A stretch of 64,000 nt of DNA from JABDIP01 sp965212545. Its GTDB lineage: Bacteria; Pseudomonadota; Alphaproteobacteria; DSM-16000; Inquilinaceae. Below the pieces are notes generated by a model. The model was not told the DNA's origin. It saw nothing but the letters and a program-made list of their open reading frames with translations, and did no database searches. Both the position numbers and the translations under genes were made by a program. This document shows positions 16,558 through 26,300 of the stretch, in pieces (position 1 is the stretch's first letter; every line of letters begins with the position of its first letter). The stretch covers positions 1-64,000 of the forward strand of contig CBDBVB010000033.1 of the NCBI GenBank assembly GCA_965212545.1, read 5' to 3'.

Positions 16558-18528
16558 TCAGTTCGACGGCGCCGTTCCCAGATCCAGCCGATAGACCGAG
16601 AAGCCGGCATCGTTGGTGCCGACCGGCTCCACATCGGTGCGGCCCTCCAGATAGGCTTGCGCCGCCGGGCCGCTCTCGAAGGTCACCGCCACTTCGCCGC
16701 CGACCGGCGCCAGCGACCAGTTGTCGTCGGCAGACGGGTCGATCTCGCCCTTCTGAATCAAGTAGCGGACGATGACGTCGCGATTGGTGTCCGGCGCCTC
16801 GATAATGATGTTGCTTCCGTCGAGATGCGGGAACTTGCCGCCGCCGCCGGCCCGGTAGTTGTTGGTGGCGACCACGAACATCTGTTCCGGGTCGATCGGC
16901 TGTCCCTGGAAGGCAAGATCCACGATACGGCTCGAATCCGGATTGGCCAGGCTGCCGTCGGTGGCGAATTTCGGCGGCTGGCTGACGTCGACCTGATAGG
17001 TGACGCCGTCGATCACGTCGAAATTGTAAGACGGGAAGTCCGGGTTCAGCAGCGCCTGCTCAGCGTCGGACGCCGGGTCGATGGTGTTGAACATGTTGGC
17101 CGACATCTCCAGCCAGTCCTTCACCTGGGCGCCGTTCAGCAGAACCGCCCGGACAGTGTTGGGATAGAGGTAGAGGTCGGCGACGTTCTTGATGGCGATC
17201 TCGCCAGCCGGAACGTCGGTATAGTATTCCGGCCCGCCACGGCCGCCGGCCTTGAACGGCGCACCGGCCGACAGCACCGGAATGCCGTCATAGTCGGAAC
17301 CCTCGATCAGCGCCTCTACATACCAGGTCTGGGCATCGGTCACGATCTGGATCGACGGGTCGTCGGCGACCAGGGCGAAATAGCTGTTGATCGGCGCCGT
17401 GGTGCGGCCGACCGCGGCGCGCACGAAGTCGAGCGTCGCCTGATGCTCCTCGGCCACCGCCGCCAGGATCTCCTCGTTGGGATCGACCAGGGACACCACG
17501 GTGCGGCCGTCGCGGGTGTAGATCGGCCGGTTCTCGACCTTGGCGGCGGCCACCGACCATGCGCCGTCGGCGACCTCCAGGGTCAGATCGATGATGCCCA
17601 GATGACTGCCCCAGAAGCCGGGCATGACCGAGGGCACGCCGTTCACGGTGCCGGCGGCAACGTCGACGCCGTCCAGCGCGGCGAACTCGTCGCTTGGGAA
17701 TACCCGGTGGGCATGGCCGAACAGGATGGCGTCGATGCCCTCCACCTCGCTCAGGAAGAAGCTGGCGTTCTCCTCCATGCCCTCGCGGCCGGAGGTGGCG
17801 CCCAGCGCCGAATGCGGCACCGCCACGACGATGTCCGCGCCCTCGGCCTTCATCTGCGGCACGAAGTGTTCCGCCGTCTCGACGATGTCCTTGGCGATCA
17901 ACCGGCCCTGCAGATTGGCGCGGTCCCAGACCGTGATCTGCGGCGGGGTGAAGCCGATCACGCCGATCCTGATCGTTTGTTCCGCGCCGGCGGTATCGGT
18001 CACGGTGCGGTCGAGGATGATGTAGGGATCGATGAAGGTCTGGTCGTTCGACGGATCGTCGTCGCCATCGTCGATGTAGACATTTGCGGAGACGTAGGGG
18101 AAGCCGGCGCCCGCCAGGCTGGTCTCCAGGAACTCGACGCCGTAGTTGAACTCGTGATTGCCCAGATTGCCGACCGCGTAATCCAGCAGGTTCATGGCCT
18201 TGTAGACCGGATGCACCTCGCCCGGCTCCAGCCCCCGGATATTGGCCATGTAGTCGCCCATCGGGTTGCCCTGGATCAGGTCGCCATTGTCGAACAGAAT
18301 GGCATTGTCCACCTCGGCCCGGGCCTGCTCCAGCAATGTGGCGATCTTGGCGAGGCCAACGGTGTCGTCCTGCCGATCGCGGTAATAGTCGTAATTGACC
18401 AAATGGACATGGATGTCGGTGGTCTCCATGAGCCGAAGCTCAACGGTCTCGGCCTGGGCCGGGATGGCGGCGCCGGCGGCGAGCAACGCCGCGGCCGCCA
18501 CGGTGACTTGCAGATGCTTGATGGCCAT
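16558..18528 (-). CDS. cpdB: 2',3'-cyclic-nucleotide 2'-phosphodiesterase / 3'-nucleotidase
   Basis: This 656-residue periplasmic enzyme has a signal peptide ending near PAQA-ET (residues 1-26). The metallophosphoesterase domain carries TTDIHVHLVNYDYY, FDNGDLIQGNPMGDY, GNLGNHEFNYG and GHAHRVFP, the metal-binding Asp/His/Asn set. A 5'-nucleotidase C-terminal domain follows, with substrate-stacking region residues 400-620. It releases nucleosides from 2',3'-cyclic nucleotides and 3'-nucleotides. It is a single-gene unit directly before the island. The length matches E. coli CpdB. Confidence 0.93.
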   Translation of the reverse strand: MAIKHLQVTVAAAALLAAGAAIPAQAETVELRLMETTDIHVHLVNYDYYRDRQDDTVGLAKIATLLEQARAEVDNAILFDNGDLIQGNPMGDYMANIRGLEPGEVHPVYKAMNLLDYAVGNLGNHEFNYGVEFLETSLAGAGFPYVSANVYIDDGDDDPSNDQTFIDPYIILDRTVTDTAGAEQTIRIGVIGFTPPQITVWDRANLQGRLIAKDIVETAEHFVPQMKAEGADIVVAVPHSALGATSGREGMEENASFFLSEVEGIDAILFGHAHRVFPSDEFAALDGVDVAAGTVNGVPSVMPGFWGSHLGIIDLTLEVADGAWSVAAAKVENRPIYTRDGRTVVSLVDPNEEILAAVAEEHQATLDFVRAAVGRTTAPINSYFALVADDPSIQIVTDAQTWYVEALIEGSDYDGIPVLSAGAPFKAGGRGGPEYYTDVPAGEIAIKNVADLYLYPNTVRAVLLNGAQVKDWLEMSANMFNTIDPASDAEQALLNPDFPSYNFDVIDGVTYQVDVSQPPKFATDGSLANPDSSRIVDLAFQGQPIDPEQMFVVATNNYRAGGGGKFPHLDGSNIIIEAPDTNRDVIVRYLIQKGEIDPSADDNWSLAPVGGEVAVTFESGPAAQAYLEGRTDVEPVGTNDAGFSVYRLDLGTAPSN

Positions 18529-18804
18529 TGATGCCTCCTAAGGATTATTGGCCGCCCCGGTCCCGCGCGGCAGGAAAGACCCCGCAGTTCGGTCGGCAGG
18601 AGGCGGATCGCATGGCGCCCGCCCCGTCTCACCGTGGATCGTAGCACCGCCGCGCGACGATTTCACCGGCTCGATCGAAGGGTGGGAAATCGGTGGGCCG
18701 CCGCCGCGGAAGGCATTTCTTAAAGACCCGGCTTTAGAAGTCTTGCGGCGGCGCAATCTCTTGCCGCACCACAATGACGGCGGTACTGTGCCGCCCAATT
18801 CGGC

Positions 18805-18880
<76 letters not shown>

Positions 18881-19264
18881 CAAAATCAAATACTTAGCCG
18901 GCTTTTGCTCCTCGCCAGATCGCATAAGGTCACAACTGAGGTCACAAGAATGTGATCGAAGTTTCTGGAATCCGCGGATCTGGTGGTTTGCACGCGATCA
19001 ACTCAAGAATTGTACCGACCACGCACGGTGCGACAGCTTCTCAAGCTTGAGCGACCGCGATTACCGGGCGGCCGAGCTGGCGGCATTCTGGTGTGCCCCA
19101 ACGGGACCCTCAAAAGGCCAGCTGGTGGAGCGCGAAGCGCCTCGAGGCGAGCCGATGTCGGCAATCGGATCGGAAATCGGTCGGCCAAATGTGGCGATCA
19201 GTCAGACAATCAATAGCCATATCCGGAAGTCGCGACCTCTTGGCCGTGTGCTAGACCAAACCGC
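18881..19264. other. Non-coding DNA after attL
   Basis: No supported gene lies in these 384 bases. The last 70 bases (about 19200-19270) resemble the flank downstream of the long TPR gene (about 31876-31945), so this part belongs to a duplicated TPR-gene block. Confidence 0.5.
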
Positions 19265-19878
19265 TCATTGGTACGTCGCACGGATTGTCCCGGCGCGAGA
19301 TTCCATCCTCACTGCCTCATCGGCGCGCCCGGTCTGTCGGAGTAGTACGGCAAAGCTCTCCAAGCTAGTGGCCACGTGAGGGTGCTCGGGTCCCAGGGCC
19401 CTTTCCGCGATCACCAGGGCGCGCTCATATAGCGGCTCAGCCTCGGCATAGCGGCCTTGGGCTCGATAGAGCCCGCCAGGTTGTTGAGGGCGAAGGCGAC
19501 GTCCGGGTGATCGGCCCCCACAACGCCCTCAAGGATCGCCAAGTACCGATTGATAAGCGGCTCGGCCTCAGCATAACGTGCTTGGGCGACGTAGACATCT
19601 GCCAAAGTAAAGAGCAACGGCACTGTTCTGGGGTCTTTGGCGCCGAACTCCCGCTCACGGAGCTGCCACGCCTTTTCCGCTAGAGGAACAGCCTCCTCGT
19701 ATCGGCCTTGCTCGGACAACGCCTCGGCCCGATCATATGCAGTACGCAGAGCGTCAGACTGGCCATGACCAGCCAGCGTCCAAAAGAGGAACCCCAACAG
19801 GGCGGCCAGCAACCGGGTCTTCCTGTAACAGGTCATCGGATGAGCCTGCCTCGCTCTCCTCGAATTCCGCATTGACAT
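19265..19878 (-). pseudogene. Short secreted TPR protein with a frameshift
   Basis: The frame from 19878 encodes a signal peptide (likely start MTCYRKTRLLAALLGF at 19836, ending AGHGQS). Kinesin-light-chain-type TPR units follow. After ALNNLAG near 19483 one base is missing, and the open frame ends at 19411. In the next frame the TPR continues (LYRAQGRYAEAEPLYERALV, then ALGPEHPHVATSLESF) to a TGA at 19265-19267. With the missing base restored the protein would have about 204 residues and 2-3 TPR units. It is a short paralogue of the 10-unit TPR gene at 31.9-33.4 kb, sharing the MSMRN leader and the downstream flank. Confidence 0.7.
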
Positions 19879-20185
19879 GCCTCAGGGGGCGAAGGACACC
19901 TCGCGAATTCCCACAGGCATCAGTATGAGGATTAGCGGTCGGGCTCTTGGTTCGTCGTCAGTTCGGGTCAGGTTCCTCCCACTTTGCATTGTCCAATGCG
20001 CATCAGCTCTGCGACGCTGAACCGACGACGGGCAAGAATGAGTACATGCAAGCACCGCGGGCTATTCCCGGCTGGCTATTGGTTTGGCTGTTCAACGGAC
20101 TGCAACACCAACGCCGCATCGATGTCCGAGTAATTGCTGGGACCCCAAGTGCGGAACTCGTGAACATAATTGCATGAGATCGCGT
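19879..20185. other. Intergenic region with no visible gene
   Basis: These 307 bases lie between the short TPR gene and the HNH remnant. I see no ORF, repeat or hairpin worth calling. Confidence 0.4.
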
Positions 20186-20854
20186 TCAGAGCGGCTGAAA
20201 TGGGTTGCAGCCGAACAGATCGGCAGTCTCTGTGCAAAGACTCGTGCCGCTGCGCTCGGCCGCCTCGCGGGAACTCTTCGCCTTGTGGCATTCGGCGCAA
20301 CGTAACTTGAGATTGGACAACAGGAAGGACGAACGGCGCACCTTGTGCGGTAAATGCGCGACCCTCCACAATGGGACCTCATGGTCGACCTCAAGCGCCT
20401 AGTCACGCTCCCAAGAGGTCGGATCATTGCTAGGCCCGCAACCGCAATCGGCGCATTTCTCGCCGTCGCGACCGACAAGGTCTCGGTAAAAGTCCGATTG
20501 ATTGGCGGCCGCCCAATATTCGAAGGCGCATTCGGGATGCATACTCCATTGCCTCGCGTGCGGCGTGCCGTCCGCCTTCATGCAGGGCTCGATTGCCTCG
20601 AGGCACCATCGGCAGCGGCCGAGCTGGCGAGGCGCCAGCGGAGGCTTCCGGTGTTCGGCATTCGACCAAAAGTCCAACGGCCAGATCGGCCCATGTACGC
20701 CAGGTCGCAGAGCGCCCTGGCGATCAGCGGCCACAAACCTCTGGACGACCGGTGGAGGGAATCGTGTGAAGTCGCGAGATCTGCCATGCGTTCGAGAGTT
20801 CTCCTTTGGCGAAACGGCGAAGAAGGCGCCGGAGCGAGGCCGATCGCCACTCAC
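20186..20854 (-). pseudogene. HNH endonuclease-like gene split by an in-frame TAG
   Basis: The frame from 20854 encodes two zinc-knuckle pairs (CRWCLEAIEPC and CADCGCG) and stops at TAG 20399-20401. The same frame continues past the stop with LEVDHEVPLW, then LSNLKLRCAECHKAKSS. This is a textbook HNH motif (DH ... N ... CxxCH) ending at 20186. The joined product would be about 222 residues. A single nonsense change separates the metal-binding N-part from the catalytic part, so the gene is probably dead unless the amber codon is read through. Homing-type and phage-type HNH nucleases are both possible. Confidence 0.65.
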
Positions 20855-20879
20855 ATAGGATGTTCTAACGCTTCTGACA

Positions 20880-21396
20880 AGTAAAAGTAAGCCTACTCGA
20901 AATTATTTTTAGAAAAAATGGGAATTATCATAGTTATTGCACAACTCATTACCAGTACTTCGTGGTATTCGTAGACTATTCTACCTATACACTGTCCTAT
21001 CTATACACCGTCGCTCTTGTATACCATCGTATTTATACACGGAAGACTATGTACACAGGGATGTCCCCTACACAGGGGCGTCCCTCCAACACAGGAACCC
21101 CAAGGCATCGCTATGGTCTGAGCCGATCAGGTCAAGCAACGACGAAAAGCGGACGCACTCGGAGATCAGCTGGAACTTCGCTCCTTAGCCAGGCACGGAA
21201 ATACTGCCTCCTGCCTTGGAGCGATGCCGGAGCCTGCGGTTGCCCGGCCCTGTGCAGCATCTCCAAGTTGGCGCAAGCCGCACTCCACCGCTGGAGCTAG
21301 ACAACTACGGAAGCATCAACCAAACTGCCGCTTGCCCTTTCGCTCGCCAGCGCGAAAGTATCGTAGGGTCCCCTCCTAAGATCATGGTCCGTCGTG
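20880..21396. other. AT-rich spacer with iteron-like TATACAC array and hairpin
   Basis: This 0.5-kb spacer is much richer in A+T than its surroundings. TATAC(AC) occurs at 20986, 21002, 21020 and 21034, and the related TACACAGG/ACACAGG at 21052, 21069 and 21090. This makes seven units spaced about 14-21 bases apart. Within it, 21057-21085 forms an 11-bp stem (AGGGATGTCCC / GGGGCGTCCCT, two G-T pairs). Such arrays serve as replication iterons or as operators for a multimeric regulator. The spacer ends at the start of the SbcD-like gene, so it should also contain that promoter. Confidence 0.5.
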
Positions 21397-22689
21397 ATGG
21401 TTACTTTCCTGCACGTAGCAGATCTTCATCTCGACAGTCCGCTGCGCGGCCTGCCGGACTATGAGGGTGCGCCGCTCGACGAGGTTCGGAGTGCCTCTCG
21501 GCGGGCTTTTTCGGCACTGATAGATATTGCGATCGAGCGGGACGTGGACTTCGTCGTGCTCGCCGGAGATGTTTGGGACGGCGAGTGGCAGGACATCGGA
21601 ACTGGACTGTTCTTCGTCCAAGAGACTGGCCGGCTTGGTGCCGCCGGTATTTCGGTCTTCATGATCAGGGGCAACCACGACGCCGCAAGTCGCATCACCC
21701 AGGCCCTCTCCCTCCCCGACTGCGTCAAGGTCTTTGACGCGAAGCAACCGGAGAGCATTGAGATCCCTGAGCTTGGCGTAGTCCTGCATGGTCAGAGCTT
21801 TTCACGTCCGGAAGTCACCGATAACATCGCCCTCGCCTATCCGGAGCCGAGATCCGGCCGGATCAATATTGGGGTTCTTCATACTGCCCTTGAAGGGTAT
21901 GCCAGCCACGCCACTTACGCTCCTTGCACCGTCGGCGAGCTGCGTGCCAAGGGCTACGACTACTGGGCACTCGGCCATGTACACGAGTACAATGTGCTTG
22001 CAGAAGGCACGTCCGCCGAGGGCGGAACTATCGCCTTTCCCGGCGTCCTGCAAGGTCGCCACGCCCGCGAGACAGGCCAAAAAGGAGCGTTGGTCGTCGA
22101 GATCGGCGATGGCGGCCCACGTCTGGAACGCCTTATAGTCGATGTCGTGCGCTGGCATTCCCTTGCGGTCGACGTTAGGGGCGTCGAACAGATGGAGGAC
22201 ATCGCCCGAAAGATCGGGGAGTCTCTTCGCGAGGCGGTCATTGGGGCCGACGCACCCACCTCTGAGCGCCTGCTCGCCGTACGCCTCACGCTGAAGGGCG
22301 AAACCCGGCTCAACGGACACCTTCGACTCCAGCATGAGAGTGTGCGCAACGAAGCACTCGGACAGGCCGTATCGATCGATCCAGCGGGCCTATACATAGA
22401 AAAGGTGCGCCTCGCCACCTCACCGCCCTCCGACTCCCCTGCACGCACGGAACGTCACGACGCTCTCGCCCAGATCCAGTCTTACATGACTGACGCCCCA
22501 AATGACCCCGAGCTGTTGGCCGATATCCAGACAGGCCTCCGGGATCTTCTCGGCCATCTTCCGTCGGACGCAGTGCGAGAGTTGAGCGAGCTTCGACCAG
22601 ATTCCGTCGCCGCTATCGAAACGGAGTCGACTGAGGCCTTATTGGGCGACGCCAGTGTCTCCCTCATCGATTACCTCGCACGGGATTGA
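21397..22689 (+). CDS. SbcD/YhaO-type metallophosphoesterase (DNA repair nuclease)
   Basis: The protein is about 430 residues and begins MVTFLHVADLHLDSPLRG; a GTG one codon earlier is also possible. Mre11/SbcD nuclease motifs are clear: HVADLHLD, VLAGDVWDG, MIRGNHDAASR, LHTALEGYA and GHVHEYNV, which supply the two-metal site. A capping region and a C-terminal helical segment that would contact the ATPase partner follow. It is the first gene of a two-gene unit with the SMC-like ATPase, whose ATG starts one base after this stop. The length and partner fit the YhaO/YhaN group better than classical SbcCD. Confidence 0.85.
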   Translation: MVTFLHVADLHLDSPLRGLPDYEGAPLDEVRSASRRAFSALIDIAIERDVDFVVLAGDVWDGEWQDIGTGLFFVQETGRLGAAGISVFMIRGNHDAASRITQALSLPDCVKVFDAKQPESIEIPELGVVLHGQSFSRPEVTDNIALAYPEPRSGRINIGVLHTALEGYASHATYAPCTVGELRAKGYDYWALGHVHEYNVLAEGTSAEGGTIAFPGVLQGRHARETGQKGALVVEIGDGGPRLERLIVDVVRWHSLAVDVRGVEQMEDIARKIGESLREAVIGADAPTSERLLAVRLTLKGETRLNGHLRLQHESVRNEALGQAVSIDPAGLYIEKVRLATSPPSDSPARTERHDALAQIQSYMTDAPNDPELLADIQTGLRDLLGHLPSDAVRELSELRPDSVAAIETESTEALLGDASVSLIDYLARD

Positions 22690-22690
22690 G

Positions 22691-25600
22691 ATGCGTTTCC
22701 GTTTGTTTGATCTCACCCGGTTTGGCCATTTCACCGATCGGCAGCTATCGTTTCCAGCACCGGACGGCGAAGCGCCGGACCTGCACATCGTTGTCGGCGG
22801 TAACGAGACTGGCAAATCGACCTTCCGTGTGGCAATCAGCGACTTTTTATTCGGTATCCAACACCGGAGTCCCTACGACTTCTTGCACGCAAAACCCGAT
22901 ATGGTGATCGGAGCCGAGATTGATCACGAGGGGGGCGTCGAGCAGCTCAAACGCATCAAGGCGAACAAGGCGACGCTTCGGGGGCCGGATGATGCCGTCA
23001 TCCCAGAGAATCGGCTGGCGAGCCTGTTCGGCGGCCTCGATCGCGACGGGTACGAGCGCCTCTTCGCCCTGGACCACGAGATGCTTGTGGCGGGTGGTCG
23101 CCGGGTCGTCGAGAATCGCTCTGACTTTTCACAAATTCTATTCGAAGCCGCGAGCGGCATTGCAGATTTCCACGAGCGCCAAGTTGCCCTCGAAGCCCGG
23201 GTTGCAGAGCTTTGGAAGCGTGACCGACGCTCCCAGACGACGATCAGCCGAGCGGAGAGGAAGGCGAAAGAAACGGAGAAGCTGCTCCGGTCCGAAACCG
23301 TCACCGGTCCGACTTACGAAAAGCGCCGCCGCGAAAAGCGCGCAGCCGAGAAGGCACGCGACTCGGCTGCCCGCAGATACGCCGAGCTCGATGCGGAGCG
23401 ACGACAACTGGGGCGGTTGCGTGCCGCCGCTCCTTCGGTTAATCGGGTGACCGATGTAGAGCAGCGGCTCGCCGATCTCGCCGGCGATGGCGTCCTGCCA
23501 CCGCTGCTCCCCGAAGATGCCCGGGCCCGTCTGGAGACGGCGCAGCGCACGATTGCAGGCCTGGACAGTAGGTTAAAGCATGATCGGGAGAAGCTCGCGC
23601 AGGATCGGTGTCAGCGCGAGGACATCCATCCCGACGGCGCAGTCCTCGCCACCGCAGACGAAATAGACGCACTTGTGGAAACGACCATCGCGGTGCGAGA
23701 TTTTCCCAATCAGATCACGAAACGAACGGTGGAAGTCGAGGGCCACACCGCCCGAGCGCTGGAGACGGCCAAGCGGCTGGGCTGGAGCGCTAAAAACCGG
23801 GACGATCTTGCCTCTCTCCTGCCCGCGGCACCCGCACGGCGCGAACTGCGAAGCCTCAAGGAGCGGTTCGCTGCGCTTGAGACCGCGGAGAGCGCCGCTC
23901 AGGAAAAGGCGGAGCAGGCAAAAGACGATCTTGAGCAGGTCAATGAGGCGCTTGCAGCGCTGCCAGACCAACTAACTCCCCCGCCGGGCCTGGAGGACAC
24001 GGTTGCCAAGGGAGAGAGGCTCGGAGACGTGGAAGAGCGCCGCGATGCCTTACGCCGTGCGGATGAAGAGGCCCGCCGCAAGACAGCAGCGCTGGCTCAG
24101 CGCCTGCGCCCCTGGCCTGGGCGGCCCGAGGAGTTGGCGGCATTGCCGACAATTGACGCTAACGAGGTGGTCCGGCTTATCGAGGCCGTTGAAGGACTGG
24201 AGCGGCAGATCGAGGATCACGAGCGCAGAATCGTCGAGGCATCAGCCGAGCTCAAGGAGGAAGAAGCCGAGTTGGGGCGGCGACGTGCACAGCGAGAGAT
24301 CGTCGATCGTGAGACACTCGAGGCAGCCCGTGCAGCCCGAGATGGCCTCTGGGGCGACATGCGCCACGGGCGCGCGGCCATTGCGTCGGCCGCGGATGAA
24401 TTCACCTCGCTCCTAGAATCTGCGGACGGCGTCGCCGACCGCCGTTTCGACGGCGCCCAGGCCGTCGCGGCAGTCGAGGAGAAGGAAATCGCCGCCGATC
24501 GCCTTGGTGCTCGCATCGATGCCGCGACGCAAAGGTGCGATAGAGTCCGGAACGCGCTGGAGAAGGCGGCTGAAGAATGGCGCACCCGAACCCAGGCCAT
24601 GGGGCTCACCGGAATGACTCCCGTCGCCTACCGTGATTGGCTCGTGGCACGGGAGGAAACTCTGGAGGCTTGGCAACAAGAGATCGCGGCCAAGGAAGAG
24701 CAGGGAGCGTTCGCCAAGCGAGTTGCCCAAGCTGTTGCCTCTCTGCAGGCCACCCTGAAGGACTATGCAGAGGGGGCGGCCGAGACAATCTCTGCCGAGT
24801 TAGGCGCCTTGCTGCGCCAAGGGCGCGAGCGCCTGGAGGAGGGCCGCGCGGCAGCCAGAGAACATGACCGTCTGACCAAGGAACAAACTGAGAAGGCGCG
24901 ACTGGAGCGCAAGGCGGCAACGGCACTCGAATCCGCGACTAGTCAGTTGACAACTTGGCGGGAGGCTTGGACAAGCGCACTTGCGGCCTGCTCCTTGCCC
25001 GGAACAACGGGACTTGAGGCTGCTGAGACCGCGCTCGAGCGCATGGAGGAGATCGAGCGCGCGCTCGATGAGGCCGCCCAGATAGAAACCAAAAACATCG
25101 CGACCATGCGACGGGACCTGAACGCCTTCAAGGCGGCGGCAACGGCTCTCGCGGCAAAGCTCTTGCCGGAAGCCCTCGACGAGGGCGCGCCGCTGATTTC
25201 GAAAGGGCTTCAGGAGCGTCTCGCGGCAGCCCGCGAGCTTGCGGCCGCAATCCAAAGAATCGAATCGGACATAGAAGATCTCGAAAAGGATATCGAGGAT
25301 CTAGCAAACCAGAATGAACACGTGCTCGCAGACTTGGCGCCGGTGTTCGCAGCCGCCGGCATCGATGACAGGCGCGATCTCAATGCCGTGGCCGCGGCCG
25401 TCGAAGTCTCTGACGCTCGTCGCGATGCGGAGATGCGCCTCGAGGCCGCGCGCCGGGAAGCGCTTGACGTTTCCGATGGCGCCAGCATCGACAAACTGCG
25501 CACCGCCATGGAGGAAACGCCCGCCGAGCAGCGGGATATTCGGCTTGCCGAACTTGAAAGTGAAATAGAGGAAGCCGACCGCCAGAGGATCGCTACCCGA

Positions 25601-26200
25601 GACGCTTTCAAGGAGGCCTCCGACGCAATGGCCGCCATCACCGGCGGTGATCTCGACGGCAGTGGGGCAAGCCATGCAGAGGAGGAAAGGCAGCGTGCGC
25701 TGTCCGTCATCGTCGACGCTGCCGACGAATATATCGACATGTTCATTCAGGCGCGGATGCTGCGCTGGGCCATCGACCGTTATCAGGCCGAGAATCGCAG
25801 CCCCCTTCTCAAAGAGGCGGCTCCCCTCTTCCAAGTCCTTACCCAAGGTAGCTTCGCAGATCTGCAGGTAGACATCGGCACCACGCCGCCGACCCTGCTC
25901 GCTCGGCGCGCCGACGGGCGCTTGGTTGGAATCGATGCTCTCTCCTCCGGAACCGAAGATCAGCTCTTCTTGGCGCTTCGTCTGGCGGCCACGAAGCTGC
26001 GTCTTCAGGACGAGCCGGCAATGCCGTTCGTCGCAGACGATCTCCTGGTAAATTTCGACGACGATCGGGCGAATGCGGGCTTTCAGGTGCTCGCGGAGCT
26101 TGGACGACAGACGCAGGTCCTCTATTTCACCCACCACAAGCACTTGGTCGAGATCGCCCGGGAGGCCGCTGGCGATAACGTCAACGTGGCAAGGTTATAA
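22691..26200 (+). CDS. YhaN/SbcC-like SMC-family ATPase
   Basis: I start this gene at the ATG at 22691 (MRFRLFDLTRFGHFTDRQLS), one base after the nuclease stop, giving 1169 residues. The N-terminal ABC half has Walker A GGNETGKST and then GIQHRSPYDFLH. Two long coiled-coil arms fill residues 180-950. The C-terminal half has the signature SSGTEDQLFLALRLA and Walker B PFVADDLLVNFDDDRA, followed by FTHHKHLVE. No CxxC zinc hook is present between the arms, which points to YhaN rather than Rad50/SbcC. It is expected to act with the upstream nuclease on DNA ends or hairpins. The IS1111-type element inserted directly after its stop codon. Confidence 0.83.
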   Translation: MRFRLFDLTRFGHFTDRQLSFPAPDGEAPDLHIVVGGNETGKSTFRVAISDFLFGIQHRSPYDFLHAKPDMVIGAEIDHEGGVEQLKRIKANKATLRGPDDAVIPENRLASLFGGLDRDGYERLFALDHEMLVAGGRRVVENRSDFSQILFEAASGIADFHERQVALEARVAELWKRDRRSQTTISRAERKAKETEKLLRSETVTGPTYEKRRREKRAAEKARDSAARRYAELDAERRQLGRLRAAAPSVNRVTDVEQRLADLAGDGVLPPLLPEDARARLETAQRTIAGLDSRLKHDREKLAQDRCQREDIHPDGAVLATADEIDALVETTIAVRDFPNQITKRTVEVEGHTARALETAKRLGWSAKNRDDLASLLPAAPARRELRSLKERFAALETAESAAQEKAEQAKDDLEQVNEALAALPDQLTPPPGLEDTVAKGERLGDVEERRDALRRADEEARRKTAALAQRLRPWPGRPEELAALPTIDANEVVRLIEAVEGLERQIEDHERRIVEASAELKEEEAELGRRRAQREIVDRETLEAARAARDGLWGDMRHGRAAIASAADEFTSLLESADGVADRRFDGAQAVAAVEEKEIAADRLGARIDAATQRCDRVRNALEKAAEEWRTRTQAMGLTGMTPVAYRDWLVAREETLEAWQQEIAAKEEQGAFAKRVAQAVASLQATLKDYAEGAAETISAELGALLRQGRERLEEGRAAAREHDRLTKEQTEKARLERKAATALESATSQLTTWREAWTSALAACSLPGTTGLEAAETALERMEEIERALDEAAQIETKNIATMRRDLNAFKAAATALAAKLLPEALDEGAPLISKGLQERLAAARELAAAIQRIESDIEDLEKDIEDLANQNEHVLADLAPVFAAAGIDDRRDLNAVAAAVEVSDARRDAEMRLEAARREALDVSDGASIDKLRTAMEETPAEQRDIRLAELESEIEEADRQRIATRDAFKEASDAMAAITGGDLDGSGASHAEEERQRALSVIVDAADEYIDMFIQARMLRWAIDRYQAENRSPLLKEAAPLFQVLTQGSFADLQVDIGTTPPTLLARRADGRLVGIDALSSGTEDQLFLALRLAATKLRLQDEPAMPFVADDLLVNFDDDRANAGFQVLAELGRQTQVLYFTHHKHLVEIAREAAGDNVNVARL

Positions 26201-26300
26201 ACGCGAGGAACTTCCATTAATGGGATGGACCGGCTGCTCCCCAGCGGCAGCAGGTTAGTCTGAGAAGACTTCGACCTGCGAACGATAGGAGCAGCATTCC

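Noticed and set aside
16657..18531. 624-codon open frame opposite cpdB
   Set aside because: It mirrors cpdB codon structure; cpdB has signal peptide and catalytic motifs, this frame has none.
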